From contig CM065318.1 of the NCBI GenBank assembly GCA_033032175.1, positions 18,600,001 to 18,664,000 on the forward strand: a stretch of DNA of 64,000 nt. Direction: 5' to 3'. Position numbers and translations under genes: made by a program. Shown here one piece after another: positions 45,126 through 54,912 of the stretch. The DNA is from Saturnia japonica. Lineage: Eukaryota > Arthropoda > Insecta > Lepidoptera > Saturniidae. The stretch's first letter is position 1. The number at the start of each line of letters is the position of its first letter. Below the pieces are notes generated by a model, which did no database searches, was not told the origin of the DNA, and saw only the letters and a list, made by a program, of their open reading frames with translations.

Positions 45126-46079
45126 ACTAAAAATCATAATAAGTACGTTTAGAGTAAAAAATATTTTAAAATATCCTGATAAACTCGATCTAGTTTCTAG
45201 CCGAATATTTTCAGTGACTCAAAAGTGCGTTCTTAGGGTCTAAATTAAACAAAATATTTTGATTATAAATATGGTATTGGTCCGGTCGTCCAGAGCGCAC
45301 GGTTTGTGAACAGCTCGAAATACTTATTTAATGTTTACTAATTTTAAATTCATTGCACATTTTTACACAGAAGTATCATGCAATCTAGCTTCAGACTCTT
45401 GCTTTGCCTTTGTGCTTTCGACGAAAAATTCTCGTAAATGGAATAGTATTTTTTTTTATACATTCATTTAAAATTATGTTTTTCACTTTTTTAATACTAG
45501 CTGGTACGGTGCATCTTCGTTTACGTGAAAATTATTTTTATGTTCAACTGAAACTACTTGCCTTCTTTTCTTTACTGTAGTTACTACTTTTTCGGATCCA
45601 GTCCTTCATTAATCTGAAAACTGCATTCAAATTGGTTCAGGAGTGTTTAAGTGATGCGTGTTAAACGATTTGATTATATTTATTTTATTTGTTTGTACCT
45701 ACGCATGCCAGCAGCATCTTTTAGAAACCCAAACATATTTTATAATCCTATTGTTAGGACTATTTAGATACATAATTCCTATTTGATTCTAGTGAGCAGC
45801 AGTACGAGTAAATTGGTTAATGATTTAAACGTTGATTTATTTGATACAACTGTGCAGAAATTGAAAGCTCTTCTAAATTATAATTTATTTTGCTAATATT
45901 TTTGTGTTCTTCCGTCTACTTTATTCTTTATTCATATACATAAATGTGAGAAATTTTAAATGTCCTTCATTAATTTATACATGTAACTTAAATATGTACT
46001 TAGCTGTAAGTTTTCTTAAAATATTAAAATAAATAAAATATGTTTTATATGTTACTGTTTATATAATTGCGAATGTTTT
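45126..46079. other. No gene recognised
   Basis: AT-rich; an 'actagctggtacggtgc' motif at about 45500 resembles the ends of insect repeats. Nothing else. Confidence 0.4.
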
Positions 46080-46560
46080 TTCTTGTCAAAGCCTTCGCTT
46101 TCGGGGGGACGCCTTAGTAATATTCACATTGCTCGCAATCATTTTACCGTCGCCTCCGAGGAACGCCCTAGCTATGTGACCCTTTATCTTTCTACCGTTA
46201 TTCATAATTACTAGATATTGTTTTGGCTATGTAGTTTTACGGCCAGTTGCCGCCTTAAGCCAAGATTGTAACCCTCCTGGAGGGCTTGGATACCGCCGTT
46301 GACCATTGGTTCCTCCGCCGCCATCCCTACTGAGTTTTCCAGCCTAAGAGCTCAGTACGCCAGAGGTCTTGACTCCATAAATATGTCTAAGCAGCTCACT
46401 GGCGAGTTTTTTTACGCAGTGTCCTTCTTCGGCCTTGTGGTCCGCGGGAGATATTTTATTTTTCTCCTACCCATTGGTTTGCCGCATTCCAAGAGTTTGC
46501 TAAACCGCCTGGGTTTCCCCTATCCGGCATCTGGGTTCTCTAGAGAATGAGACTACCCCG
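46080..46560. other. GC-richer unidentified segment
   Basis: A ~480-bp stretch with clearly higher GC than its surroundings ('ctttcggggggacgcctt', 'ccctcctggagggcttgg', 'tccgcgggagat'). The plus frame 46299-46550 (83 codons) has no motif. 'ccctcctggaggg' at about 46272 is a short palindrome. By composition it could be an old LINE 5' UTR or ORF1 fragment, but I could not match it. Confidence 0.3.
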
Positions 46561-47224
46561 AAAACTCATCACGTCGATTTGATTTAATATTATTATTTTA
46601 TTAATAAACATCTCATGAAATCCCACCTTATTTACATAATATTGGGCCAAATAACATAAGCTTATGAATAAAAAAAGCTTTTATCCAATATTTTAATCAT
46701 TTTCTAAGATCCCAACACGCAAGATATTTATTTAGGTTAAATTGAACTTTCTCCTCTTTTTAATAACGCTAGAAATTTTGAAATTGTTGAGCTATTGATA
46801 AAAAGCTAAGATTTTTTTTATTATTTAAGGGAAAACTACTTTAGCCGCGTTGAGTGATTTTTGTTAGGGGAAAAACTTATAAGTTTGCGTGACATTCGCG
46901 TCACATCAGACGTCGACATGCTCGTGACGTATTGCGCTTGCGTCAGACTAGCGACGCTTAGTATAGCTGCCTGTGTATGTAGGTACATAGGTACGCATAT
47001 ATACACTAATACATTATATACACTCGACTGTATCATATGCGTGTTTGAATTTTTTGGATGGGTAAAATCTTTTGACTTCGCGTCACCGACATGCTTTGCA
47101 ATATTTCAGACTATAATTGATTTAAAATTTCAAAATTTAATTTACACTTCTGTCGGTAGTCCTCATGACTGTCTCTCTTTTTATAAGTAATATCTTTAAC
47201 TTAACACAGATATAGGATTCACTC
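46561..47224. other. No gene recognised
   Basis: A 109-codon plus frame (46861-47190) and a 66-codon minus frame overlap; no motif in either. Confidence 0.4.
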
Positions 47225-47420
47225 TTATTTATCTATTCAAGCTATAGATATGGATATATTATAATTTGTAGATACGAAAAACTATCCATTGATAGGTTAT
47301 TTAAAAAAAGTATAGACAAAAGGTTATATTTGTCTATCTTTAGTAACTGAAACAACGGATAGTTACGATATTGAAAACGGCCGTTATCTAACCATACATT
47401 GTCTCCAAATCCAAACTAAA
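47225..47420 (+). repeat. Rep-C copy
   Basis: 'acgaaaaactatccattgat', 'ctgaaacaacggatagtta' and 'gatattgaaaacggccgtta' match the complement of 17870-18000. Confidence 0.6.
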
Positions 47421-47984
47421 CGTTTATGCAAAACTTAAGTTCAATCGGTCGGGGATAACTGTTTTAAAATTCCATTGCAAGATTTGACCCATACTAACAA
47501 AGCAAATTGAACAAAAACTTGTAATGAAAACTATCACATAACAGATCCCACTTAAAGAGATAAAAATAATTAAATAATGAACCAACTAAAGGAAATATTA
47601 AAAAAGAACTATTTGAGAGGATATATTATTACGTAATTAGTTTTTATCATTTGTTAATTCGCTCAAGTCTACAATAAACTGACTAAGAGTTAGAAATAGT
47701 AACAAACAAAAATAAACATTTGAAGGCGTAACATTTCATTAGAGACCCCAAACGGCACATATGTTCCTATCGTTTGGAGTTATTAATAATTAAACCAGTG
47801 GATTTATAACCGCGGGCGACACGACGCGCCCGCTCGTAAAACTCAAAATGTATATACTGTATACACGTACATTTATAACAAGAAAAATGTGTTTGACTTT
47901 TTAAGGAAATTGCGTTATCAACGACCTTCGAAAACTATTAAAACTTGGGAATTTATATTATAAGTAGGTACGCCTTTTTAAACG
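47421..47984. other. No gene recognised
   Basis: AT-rich; 'ccgcgggcgacacgacgcg' at about 47811-47830 is a short GC patch. Nothing supported. Confidence 0.4.
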
Positions 47985-48205
47985 ACTAAAAAAAGTCTGA
48001 GATCACTCAATTCGAATGTATTTTTTTATGGTCATAACTTCTTTGTTTATGAAACGATTTATACTTTTTTTTTTTAAAGAGGATATCTTATGGTTAGTCC
48101 CATTTTAATTTCATTAGCATTAGACCTTCAACTTTGCAGATACACCGGAGAACTCTTCAAAATCATTCCAGTTGGATTTCTGTTTTGTTAAAAATCGTCT
48201 TTTTA
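47985..48205 (+). repeat. Rep-R, copy 10
   Basis: 'ctcaattcgaatgtattttt', 'cataacttctttgtttatg', 'tttcattagcattagacctt' and 'gaactcttcaaaatcattcc' match. Confidence 0.8.
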
Positions 48206-48479
48206 CTTAAAATATCATTCGGTGAAATCTTATGAGATTGCGTCATCGTAATGTTCAGAGTACATCTGTAGATAACGTTTTTGGAGTGCGGATAGTTAAA
48301 CCAGACTGATGGTAAAGGTTTTAATATAAATTTTATGAAATTTTAATGCTTGATACTATAATACATTTAACTTGAATTTCCATAAAAACTACTATTATTT
48401 CTTAGTTTGTGTTTTGTTGTCTTTAACGCTTGACAATCAGTCAACAGAAGATAAAGCTAATTAATGATGAGATGAGATA

Positions 48480-48665
48480 GATTTTGTTGTAGCGGTTACA
48501 GGCACGGCGTCGATCGACGTGAGTTCAAAACCCCGCAATAAGCCTGAACTTTCTGTGAAGGAAAACATCGTGATGAAATCATAGCATTTTGGTATCTAAT
48601 GCCGGCCAGACTAGCTATCACTCTCAAGTTGAAAACATGTCAGCAAGCACCTAAAGACGCTGCAC
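48480..48665 (+). repeat. SINE-2 copy with tRNA-like head
   Basis: 'gttgtagcggttacaggc' (A-box-like) and 'gagttcaaaaccccgc' (B-box-like) precede a body with 'cctgaactttctgtgaagga', 'atcgtgatgaaatcatagc' and 'agctatcactctcaagttg'. The body recurs at 14655-14770. Unlike SINE-1 in sequence. Confidence 0.6.
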
Positions 48666-50734
48666 TTAAAAGTCAATAACTAGGTTTAACGTGTCATCAC
48701 CATGGGTCACATGGTCACTGAACATCGGGCGAGATTATGGTCAAAGGATAAAACTGTAATAAAATTAAAAAATTTAAAGACGATTATTGAATTTGGTGCG
48801 ACATCTTAATTGTTTGTCCACCAGGTAGGTATGATATGTTTATGACACCCTCACCGACACATTTCAATAACTTTTACAGCACATTCGACGGCCCATAAAC
48901 TTGTAGAGTTCGTCTAGTTAATTATATAGTTTTTCAATCGAAAGTACTTATAATTATATTAAGCAAAAATAATTTTAAAAACTTTTCTTAATAATTCTAT
49001 GTTGTGTTATGATTGACGGTCTGAGCAATCATTTTTTTTAGTATATATAATATTTTATTTAAGTTAGTTATTATATTATTTTCATTTATTCAAATTCATA
49101 TATATTTCAAGACATCGGTTAGGTATTTGTATTTTATAATTTGTCTGTTAAAATCTATTTCGTATATAATAATATGTATAATTTTAATATAAAAGTTGGT
49201 TGTTTATCAAACATTAAAAACTATATTTCGATGTCTATACAAAAAGTAAATTTGTTTGTAAAATGTATTTGTTTTCCTTCAAATATAGTAATAGTATTGT
49301 CGTCTGTTTATATTGTTCACACACACTGGCGACAATTAGTCGCTATTATTAGTCGCTATTCGTGTTCCTTCTAATTACGTGTCATGTGACATGACTCCGC
49401 GAACAGTAAGGTGGGGTTACACCGAGCAACACTTGTGTGGTTGTGTAAGTGAGAGCGAGGTGTATACTAGCACAATTCCCCTACAACCTACTAAAAGACC
49501 TTGCCCTATTAAGGTTCATCATAAACATTTTATTGGAACGAGTATCGAAAGAGGCTTCAATGGGATCTTACCACATTCGGGAAAGCAAGGAGGAAAGAAG
49601 GAGAGCTCGGACAGTGAAGGTAAGCGAAGACTCAGGGAGTTGGGGACTCCTTGAACATGCACTTGGAATAATTAGTATTAACAAGTTAATCTTAATAATC
49701 TTCAATAATACATTTAGAAACCGTTAAAAAAGTTCTCAACCGATTTGGATTAAATTTTGTACACGGTAACTGGTTGATCCCAATTGATCAAACGAATATC
49801 CAGCGAAAGAAGTGTATTTAAAATGTCATGCCAACTCACCGGTACTGCGCTCTGTAATAATTACTAGTTGACGCCGACGTGGTTTAGCTATTTATATTCA
49901 AAGTTCCTAAACCTTCACGCACCCAAATACTGGCTTGATAGTACACAGTTCTGGAGCACGAGGTTAATGAGGAATGTCCGAGGCAAGCGAGTTTAGCACT
50001 GTACAGACGCGACGGTATTCCGACGAAAGTGTGTCGCGAGAGCCGGTGCTGACAACAACAAATCGAAAAACTACCACCTCTGGATATCATAATTCTTACC
50101 GACGAGAAAAAATAATTAAATTCAAACTACCGACTCTCATTTGTAATGGTTTTAAATTACGCGGCTGCAACAGTAACTATTGTCATTTGTCAATTGATAG
50201 ACTATCTGAATTGCCAATAATATGAGTAAAAATAACATTATGGGATGAAAATAATTACGTATAAAACACGTACAGAGCTGCGGGCGCACTGCTAGTTTTA
50301 AATAAAAATAAATCTTAAGCCCGGTGGAAATATTGGTCTGTCAGTGAAGTTGGTACTGGGGATAACTGCCCCCAGGATATATTGAAAGTATTCAGGTAAC
50401 GCCATTCCTAATTTCCATTAAATCTATTTTAAACATTACTTCAAGTATCATTAGTAGATAGTGTATTCTACTTTGTATAAGAAAACTAATATTAATAACC
50501 AAATTTTATTGGGCAATACTATTTGGATATTTGGTCTTCGTGTAATACTAACTTTATCCACATGTGTCGTCTCAATGATCACTAAACATCGTCACAGTTG
50601 ACATACGGTCTCAACTAACTTGTGTTCGTCTGTACATTGCTACATATATCATTACACCTTTCTTATCTTTTTAGTATCAACAGAATAGTACCATTACTTA
50701 ATATTAATATTCTTGTAATCTAGACTATTTTTAA
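48666..50734. other. No gene established; ORFs near 49379-49727 unrecognised
   Basis: Two overlapping plus frames (91 codons at 49379-49654; 92 codons at 49449-49727) and a further pair near 49884-50225 have no motif and overlap in different phases, so at most one of each could be real. A donor-like 'gtgaag|gtaagc' lies at about 49617. At 50273-50300 'gagctgcgggcgcactgct' is the complement of a Rep-H/G-type head. The rest is AT-rich. Confidence 0.35.
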
Positions 50735-50985
50735 TATTAAAAAAAAACGAACTTTAATAACTTTCCAGAGTTTTCTAGTGTATCTTCAAAGTCCAAGGTC
50801 CAATATCAATGAAATTAAAATGGTCACCACACTTGAGGTATCCCCTATCCAACAAACAAAGAATCATACAAATCAGTTCATAAATAAAGAAGTAATGGCT
50901 GAACATCCATAAAAATAAATATACATTCGAATTGAGTACATAAACTCCGTCATTTTTTTAAAATCTGTTAAAAAAGACAAATTAA
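50735..50985 (-). repeat. Rep-R, copy 11
   Basis: 'cttcaaagtccaaggtccaa', 'cttgaggtatcccctatcca', 'cagttcataaataaagaag' and 'atacattcgaattgagta' are complements of the full block series. Confidence 0.8.
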
Positions 50986-51114
50986 CCGATTCTCTTTTGT
51001 TTTTATGAGCTGTGTATAAAGATTGTCATAGATTAAAAAGTCGTAACGTACGAAGAAATGATGGCATCAGGGTAGGAGACCTGTACAGTCCCTCAAAGTG
51101 ATTTACTTATGCGT

Positions 51115-51300
51115 GTCGCATTCCGAGATCAGTCAATACATATCCAGTTTGTATTCACGCAGGCCGGCCGCGGCATGACAGGTGTAACTGGCGATGGATT
51201 GTTTTGAATCTCTCGGTGGTCACTGCTGTTCTGGATTGTATTAGGTATGTTTACCACCAGGCTCAGATCCGTCACTTTTCCATGCTACTTGTAAAAAAGC
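51115..51300 (+). repeat. Rep-D copy, most complete
   Basis: 'tccgagatcagtcaata', 'acgcaggccggccgcggcat', 'aactggcgatggattg', 'ctctcggtggtcactgctgt', 'ggattgtattaggta' set out the Rep-D block order. Confidence 0.7.
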
Positions 51301-51639
51301 CCTATAATATTGTATTCTTATAATAATAACAATGCCTGACTGACTGATTTTATATTATCGGAGTTACACCTATCAATTTAATTTGAATATAAATTTGGTT
51401 TTGCAAAATGATATTTTTTTAGACTAAATTACTTTTTTATCGTAATTCAAATTACATTGAAATCTTAGTACACCTATCTCACTTACCCCTTTTTTAAATA
51501 TGTAGGCAATTTTACCAATGTCAAGTGTGATAAATATACGTTATAGAGTTTAGTTGTCAAATTTTCGGTGTGGGTACTATAGAATAACCGATGAAAAGGA
51601 TACATTGACACAAAATAAAACAATCACAAAATATACATA

Positions 51640-51930
51640 ACTAGCGATCGCCCTAAGTTCGAAATTAGACTAGCGACTTTTTGATCATAGACTATTTTCT
51701 GTTTTACATTTATTTTGTTGGGGGGTCTAAGTTCAATGGCACTGATCGGTTCAGGATACGCAGTATTAATTTATTTAATTTAATATATTAGTAACAGATA
51801 TTATAGATAAATTTTAGCTTTCTGAATTCCTTCTCCATATAAACTTTAACCATGCCAAATCTCAGTCTTCCGTGCACGCAATAAGCTTAAAATGGTACCG
51901 AAAGCTTTTGCTTCACGTATTTAATATATA
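51640..51930 (+). repeat. Rep-B copy
   Basis: 'gcgatcgccctaagttcgaa', 'ggggggtctaagttcaatgg', 'cttctccatataaacttta' and 'tgcttcacgtatttaatata'. Internal deletion of the 'cagtatgaacctaaac' block. Confidence 0.75.
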
Positions 51931-52544
51931 GACACTTATTATGGGAACTGCAGGGTATACCTGTATATCTGTAAATTATCTATAAAACTACACATGTTAA
52001 ACTTATAAATAAAAAGCATAATTGTAATCTATGTAGACACAAACAAAAGACACATTACAATTTTATATTATTACGAAATAAAGACAATAAATATTTCAAC
52101 CAAAGTAGAATACACTAAGTAATGTATTGAAATTAGTAGGACGTTCTTCGTCAAATACTACAAGTAATAGGACCATTTAAGGAACAAGATAGTTTGGGGC
52201 AATTAAAAAATATGTGATCACTTACACCTTACTTGATAAGAATGTAGGCAGTGTGACCAATAACTCTACATGTCTCTTGCTATCCCCACTAGAGCTAAGA
52301 CTATTTGGGATTCTTGATTAGGCTTTATTCCAAACTGCTAGTCTAGTAGAATACATATAGTAGACGTTTTACCTCTACGAATGTGTATGAGAACGGCAAA
52401 GGATCGAGATGTTATTAAAAATTAATAAAACTGACGTAAACCGCTCGCGTCAACGAACTCCGTCTGTAATAAAGTTTTTCATAATAAAAGTGGTTGTAAA
52501 GACTTCTATATATTACGTGACTACATATTTTTATAAAACTAGCT
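51931..52544. other. No gene recognised
   Basis: AT-rich; nothing supported. Confidence 0.45.
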
Positions 52545-52565
52545 GGTACCCAGGCGAATACTTCA

Positions 52566-52795
52566 ATACTGCCTCATTACCCGCATAAGAACGACTGCTA
52601 TGATCGAGGTCCTGGGTTCGATACCCAGGTCGAGCAAAATGTTATTGGGTTTTTCTATGAAATTCTCAGAAGCAACTCGGAGTTTGGCTTTGTGCCCGAT
52701 TAATGGCAATAGGCTCGCCCCCTGTTACATGGGACCTAAAAACATACTCGGCGAACTGTGGGTGTAGGTACATTATTACACCTCTGCATAACGTA
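52566..52795 (+). repeat. tRNA-derived SINE-1, copy 3
   Basis: 'actgcctcattacccgcata', B box 'ggttcgatacc' (52615-52625, one base off the 20899 copy), 'aaaatgttattgggttttt', 'gcaactcggagtttggc' and 'gggacctaaaaacatac'. Confidence 0.8.
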
Positions 52796-53105
52796 AAAGT
52801 GACTTAATCGAGTGTATTCTTAACTATAATTCAAGAATATCTGTTCAGTCGTTTGAACATCAACAGCTCTTTTCTTGTTGAAAATGAACAGTTGTGATTG
52901 AGTCGAGATTTGATATTCTGTTATTTCAATGCCGTTAGCAAAACCTTAACCTGATGCTGCAGCGTCATCTGGAAGCCTTGGGTAGCTAACTCCTCACCAA
53001 CTTACTGCACAGATATCGTGTTTGGGCTCATTGGAGTGGCCTCAATGAATAGGTTACTTGAGGCGGGGACTTAATAAATTTTCAATTTGCCTTGTTATAC
53101 ATCTA
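52796..53105. other. No gene recognised
   Basis: The mariner N-terminal half would be expected here but no helix-turn-helix or first catalytic Asp block can be read; the sequence is unrelated or fully decayed. Confidence 0.4.
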
Positions 53106-53138
53106 AGGTGGCAAGGCCCGCCTTATGGTAAGCGACTA
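53106..53138 (-). repeat. Rep-A tail fragment
   Basis: 'ggcccgccttatggtaagcg' is the complement of the Rep-A right end. It supplies the apparent start (MVSDY) of the mariner-like frame, so that ATG is accidental. Confidence 0.5.
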
Positions 53139-53652
53139 CTGTACTAAACGCATATTAAGTCAAAAGAAGTTGCTTGTGAGTGTATGGTGGACCTGTGATG
53201 GCATTGTTCATTACAACATCTTGAAACCTGGCACAAAAACTATTGAAGAGGTGTACTGTGAAGAAATGAAAATGATTATTGTTAATTATTCTAGTTCATT
53301 CGTTCTTGACGACAACGCTCGCAAAGCGAACCACCTCAAAGCTACAAGAGTTATGACTGGAAGCTCTCTGTCACCCACCATAATCACCACTCCTTACTCA
53401 AACTGATTTTCCTCTTTTTTTCTAATTTGTATTACTTGTTACAGGGGAAATAAATTCAAATCCAACGAAGCGGTTAAATGCACCTTTAAGGAGTTCATCG
53501 ATTCCCGTCTCGAGGATTTCTATAGCAGAGGCTTCAGTGAACTTTCATTAAAATGGCAAAAGTACAAGGTCAATAATTACCAGCACTACGACTCATTAAA
53601 CAAATACTTTTCATTTAAAAAAATTATTAATCTCTTTTTAAAAAAATGTTAA
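53139..53652 (+). pseudogene. mariner transposase, C-terminal part, broken
   Basis: A plus frame (phase of 53125) reads QKKLLVSVWWTCDGIVHYN, LKPGTKTIEEVYCEEM and a LDDNAR block. Then, past a TGA at 53404-53406 in the same frame, it reads FKSNEAV, EFIDSRLEDFYSRGF and LKWQKY, ending at TAA 53650-53652. This is the second half of the DDE (DD34D) catalytic domain of mariner transposases, which cut and paste the element at TA sites. The LDDNAR block is the second-Asp region (usually LHDNARPH); the YSPDLAP-D region that holds the third Asp is scrambled. The N-terminus and both terminal inverted repeats are missing, so this is a dead relic, closest by memory to irritans/cecropia types. Confidence 0.8.
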
Positions 53653-54290
53653 TTTCATAGGTTATATATAACATAACACAAATATGTTTGTATTGTATGG
53701 TAGGGCAGTGTATCCCTCGGTATGCGAGGACGAACCGCATTTTGCGGATTTTTGACATATTAAATTCTACAACCAATACGAGCTTCATGTATTTAAAAAG
53801 TCGTGATGTTTCAATGTTCAATGTTTAGCCTCGATAATGAAATGCATTATACGGTATTTATAATAGGTAATTTATTTTTTTACAGAATTTAACTAATGAT
53901 GAAGTAAATCAGGAAAATTAAACGCTTGAGAAATTTTCTTGTAATCAAGACATTAGTTTTACCCAATGGGAAAACATATTATAAGTACGTTTAGAGAATT
54001 ATTATTGTAAGTTATAATATCTATTAAAAATTAGAACGAATCATACATATAATGAATTTGCATTTAGGAAAGTTGTAAATGAATTGCTCCCGGAGACGAA
54101 AACACTAAGCTAAATACATTCGAGTGTTTGCACGCCTTTCCCCTACACATGAATAATTATATTTACCCATATAAATCTTTCAATATTCTGGATATGGTAT
54201 TATTGTTTAATTTTTTACATGTATTTTTTCTGTCATTTTTGTGTGCTTGAAAAGAGTATGTACGAGTAGGTATATAGGTAGGTAGGTATA

Positions 54291-54301
54291 GGTAGGTTAA
54301 A
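54291..54301. repeat. Target-site duplication, left (ggtaggttaaa)
   Basis: Identical to 60211-60221 on the far side of the element's poly-A. It lies at the end of a GGTA-rich simple stretch (54268-54298). It defines the insertion as one retrotransposition event. Confidence 0.92.
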
Positions 54302-54912
54302 GAGTTCCGATTTGGTCTTGATCGCGAACGGACGTGTCGCTCCGTTTGTGCTCTCGACCATCACGTGACTTAATTGTTGCGATCTTATATTTGGAATTTA
54401 TTCGAATATATTGTTGCAATAACGACGTAAACCAACTGGTGTCTAACGCTCGCGTGGTAAACCGCACTTTTCGGTGCGACTTGCTTGTTTTTTATAAATC
54501 CACGGTTTTGTGGTCGCTCACTGGATACCTGACGGTGCTAACTAAAGTGAGCGGGGCGTGACCCGAGCAGCCCGCTGGTTGTCTCCTTCAGAGGCAAACA
54601 GCCAGACTCGGACGGGCCTGGGAATCTAGGCCTTTGCGGTTATCGCATAGTCTTGCCCCAGGTGTCTCCTGCCAAACCTTCCGATCCTGCACACTCCATC
54701 CCCGGGAACCTGTTTGGGCCTATCCCGGTTTAATTACCGGTCTGCGTCCTCGGCCCCGGGCTTGTTAGGGCTCCTTAGGGTTGATAGGTCCTTCCTGTGT
54801 GTCATTGCACCTTGACCACAGGTCTCTTGCCGACTCCGATAGTCTTTTTAAGTTTTTGGCGCACCCCCCTGCCCCTAAGGCAGGGAGGCCTTTAATTTAA
54901 AATAAAATAAAA
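54302..54912 (+). other. 5' UTR of the jockey element
   Basis: About 610 bp. It includes a 75-codon upstream frame (54334-54561) that I do not recognise and which is also intact in copy 2 (61762-61989). The second half is C/T- and G-rich ('ccccgggaacctgtttggg') and could be structured. It ends with an A-rich leader just before the ORF1 ATG. No TATA element is seen. Confidence 0.7.
54303..54336 (+). promoter_or_regulatory. Internal promoter with DPE-like motif at +28
   Basis: 'ggacgtg' at 54330-54336 fits the downstream promoter element RGWCGTG. If transcription starts at A54303, it falls at +28 to +34, the spacing required for DPE promoters and described for Drosophila jockey-type LINEs. G54302, between the duplication and A54303, could be an extra G copied from the RNA cap. 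Such a promoter lets the element carry its own start site. Motif seen; function inferred. Confidence 0.6.

Noticed and set aside
49379..50225. Cluster of short overlapping plus frames as exons
   Set aside because: The frames overlap in different phases and lack motifs; one donor-like site alone is not enough.
54268..54301. Telomere-type insertion site (TTAGG repeats) as for SART/TRAS elements
   Set aside because: The local sequence is GGTA-rich, not TTAGG arrays, and the element is jockey-clade, which is not telomere-specific.
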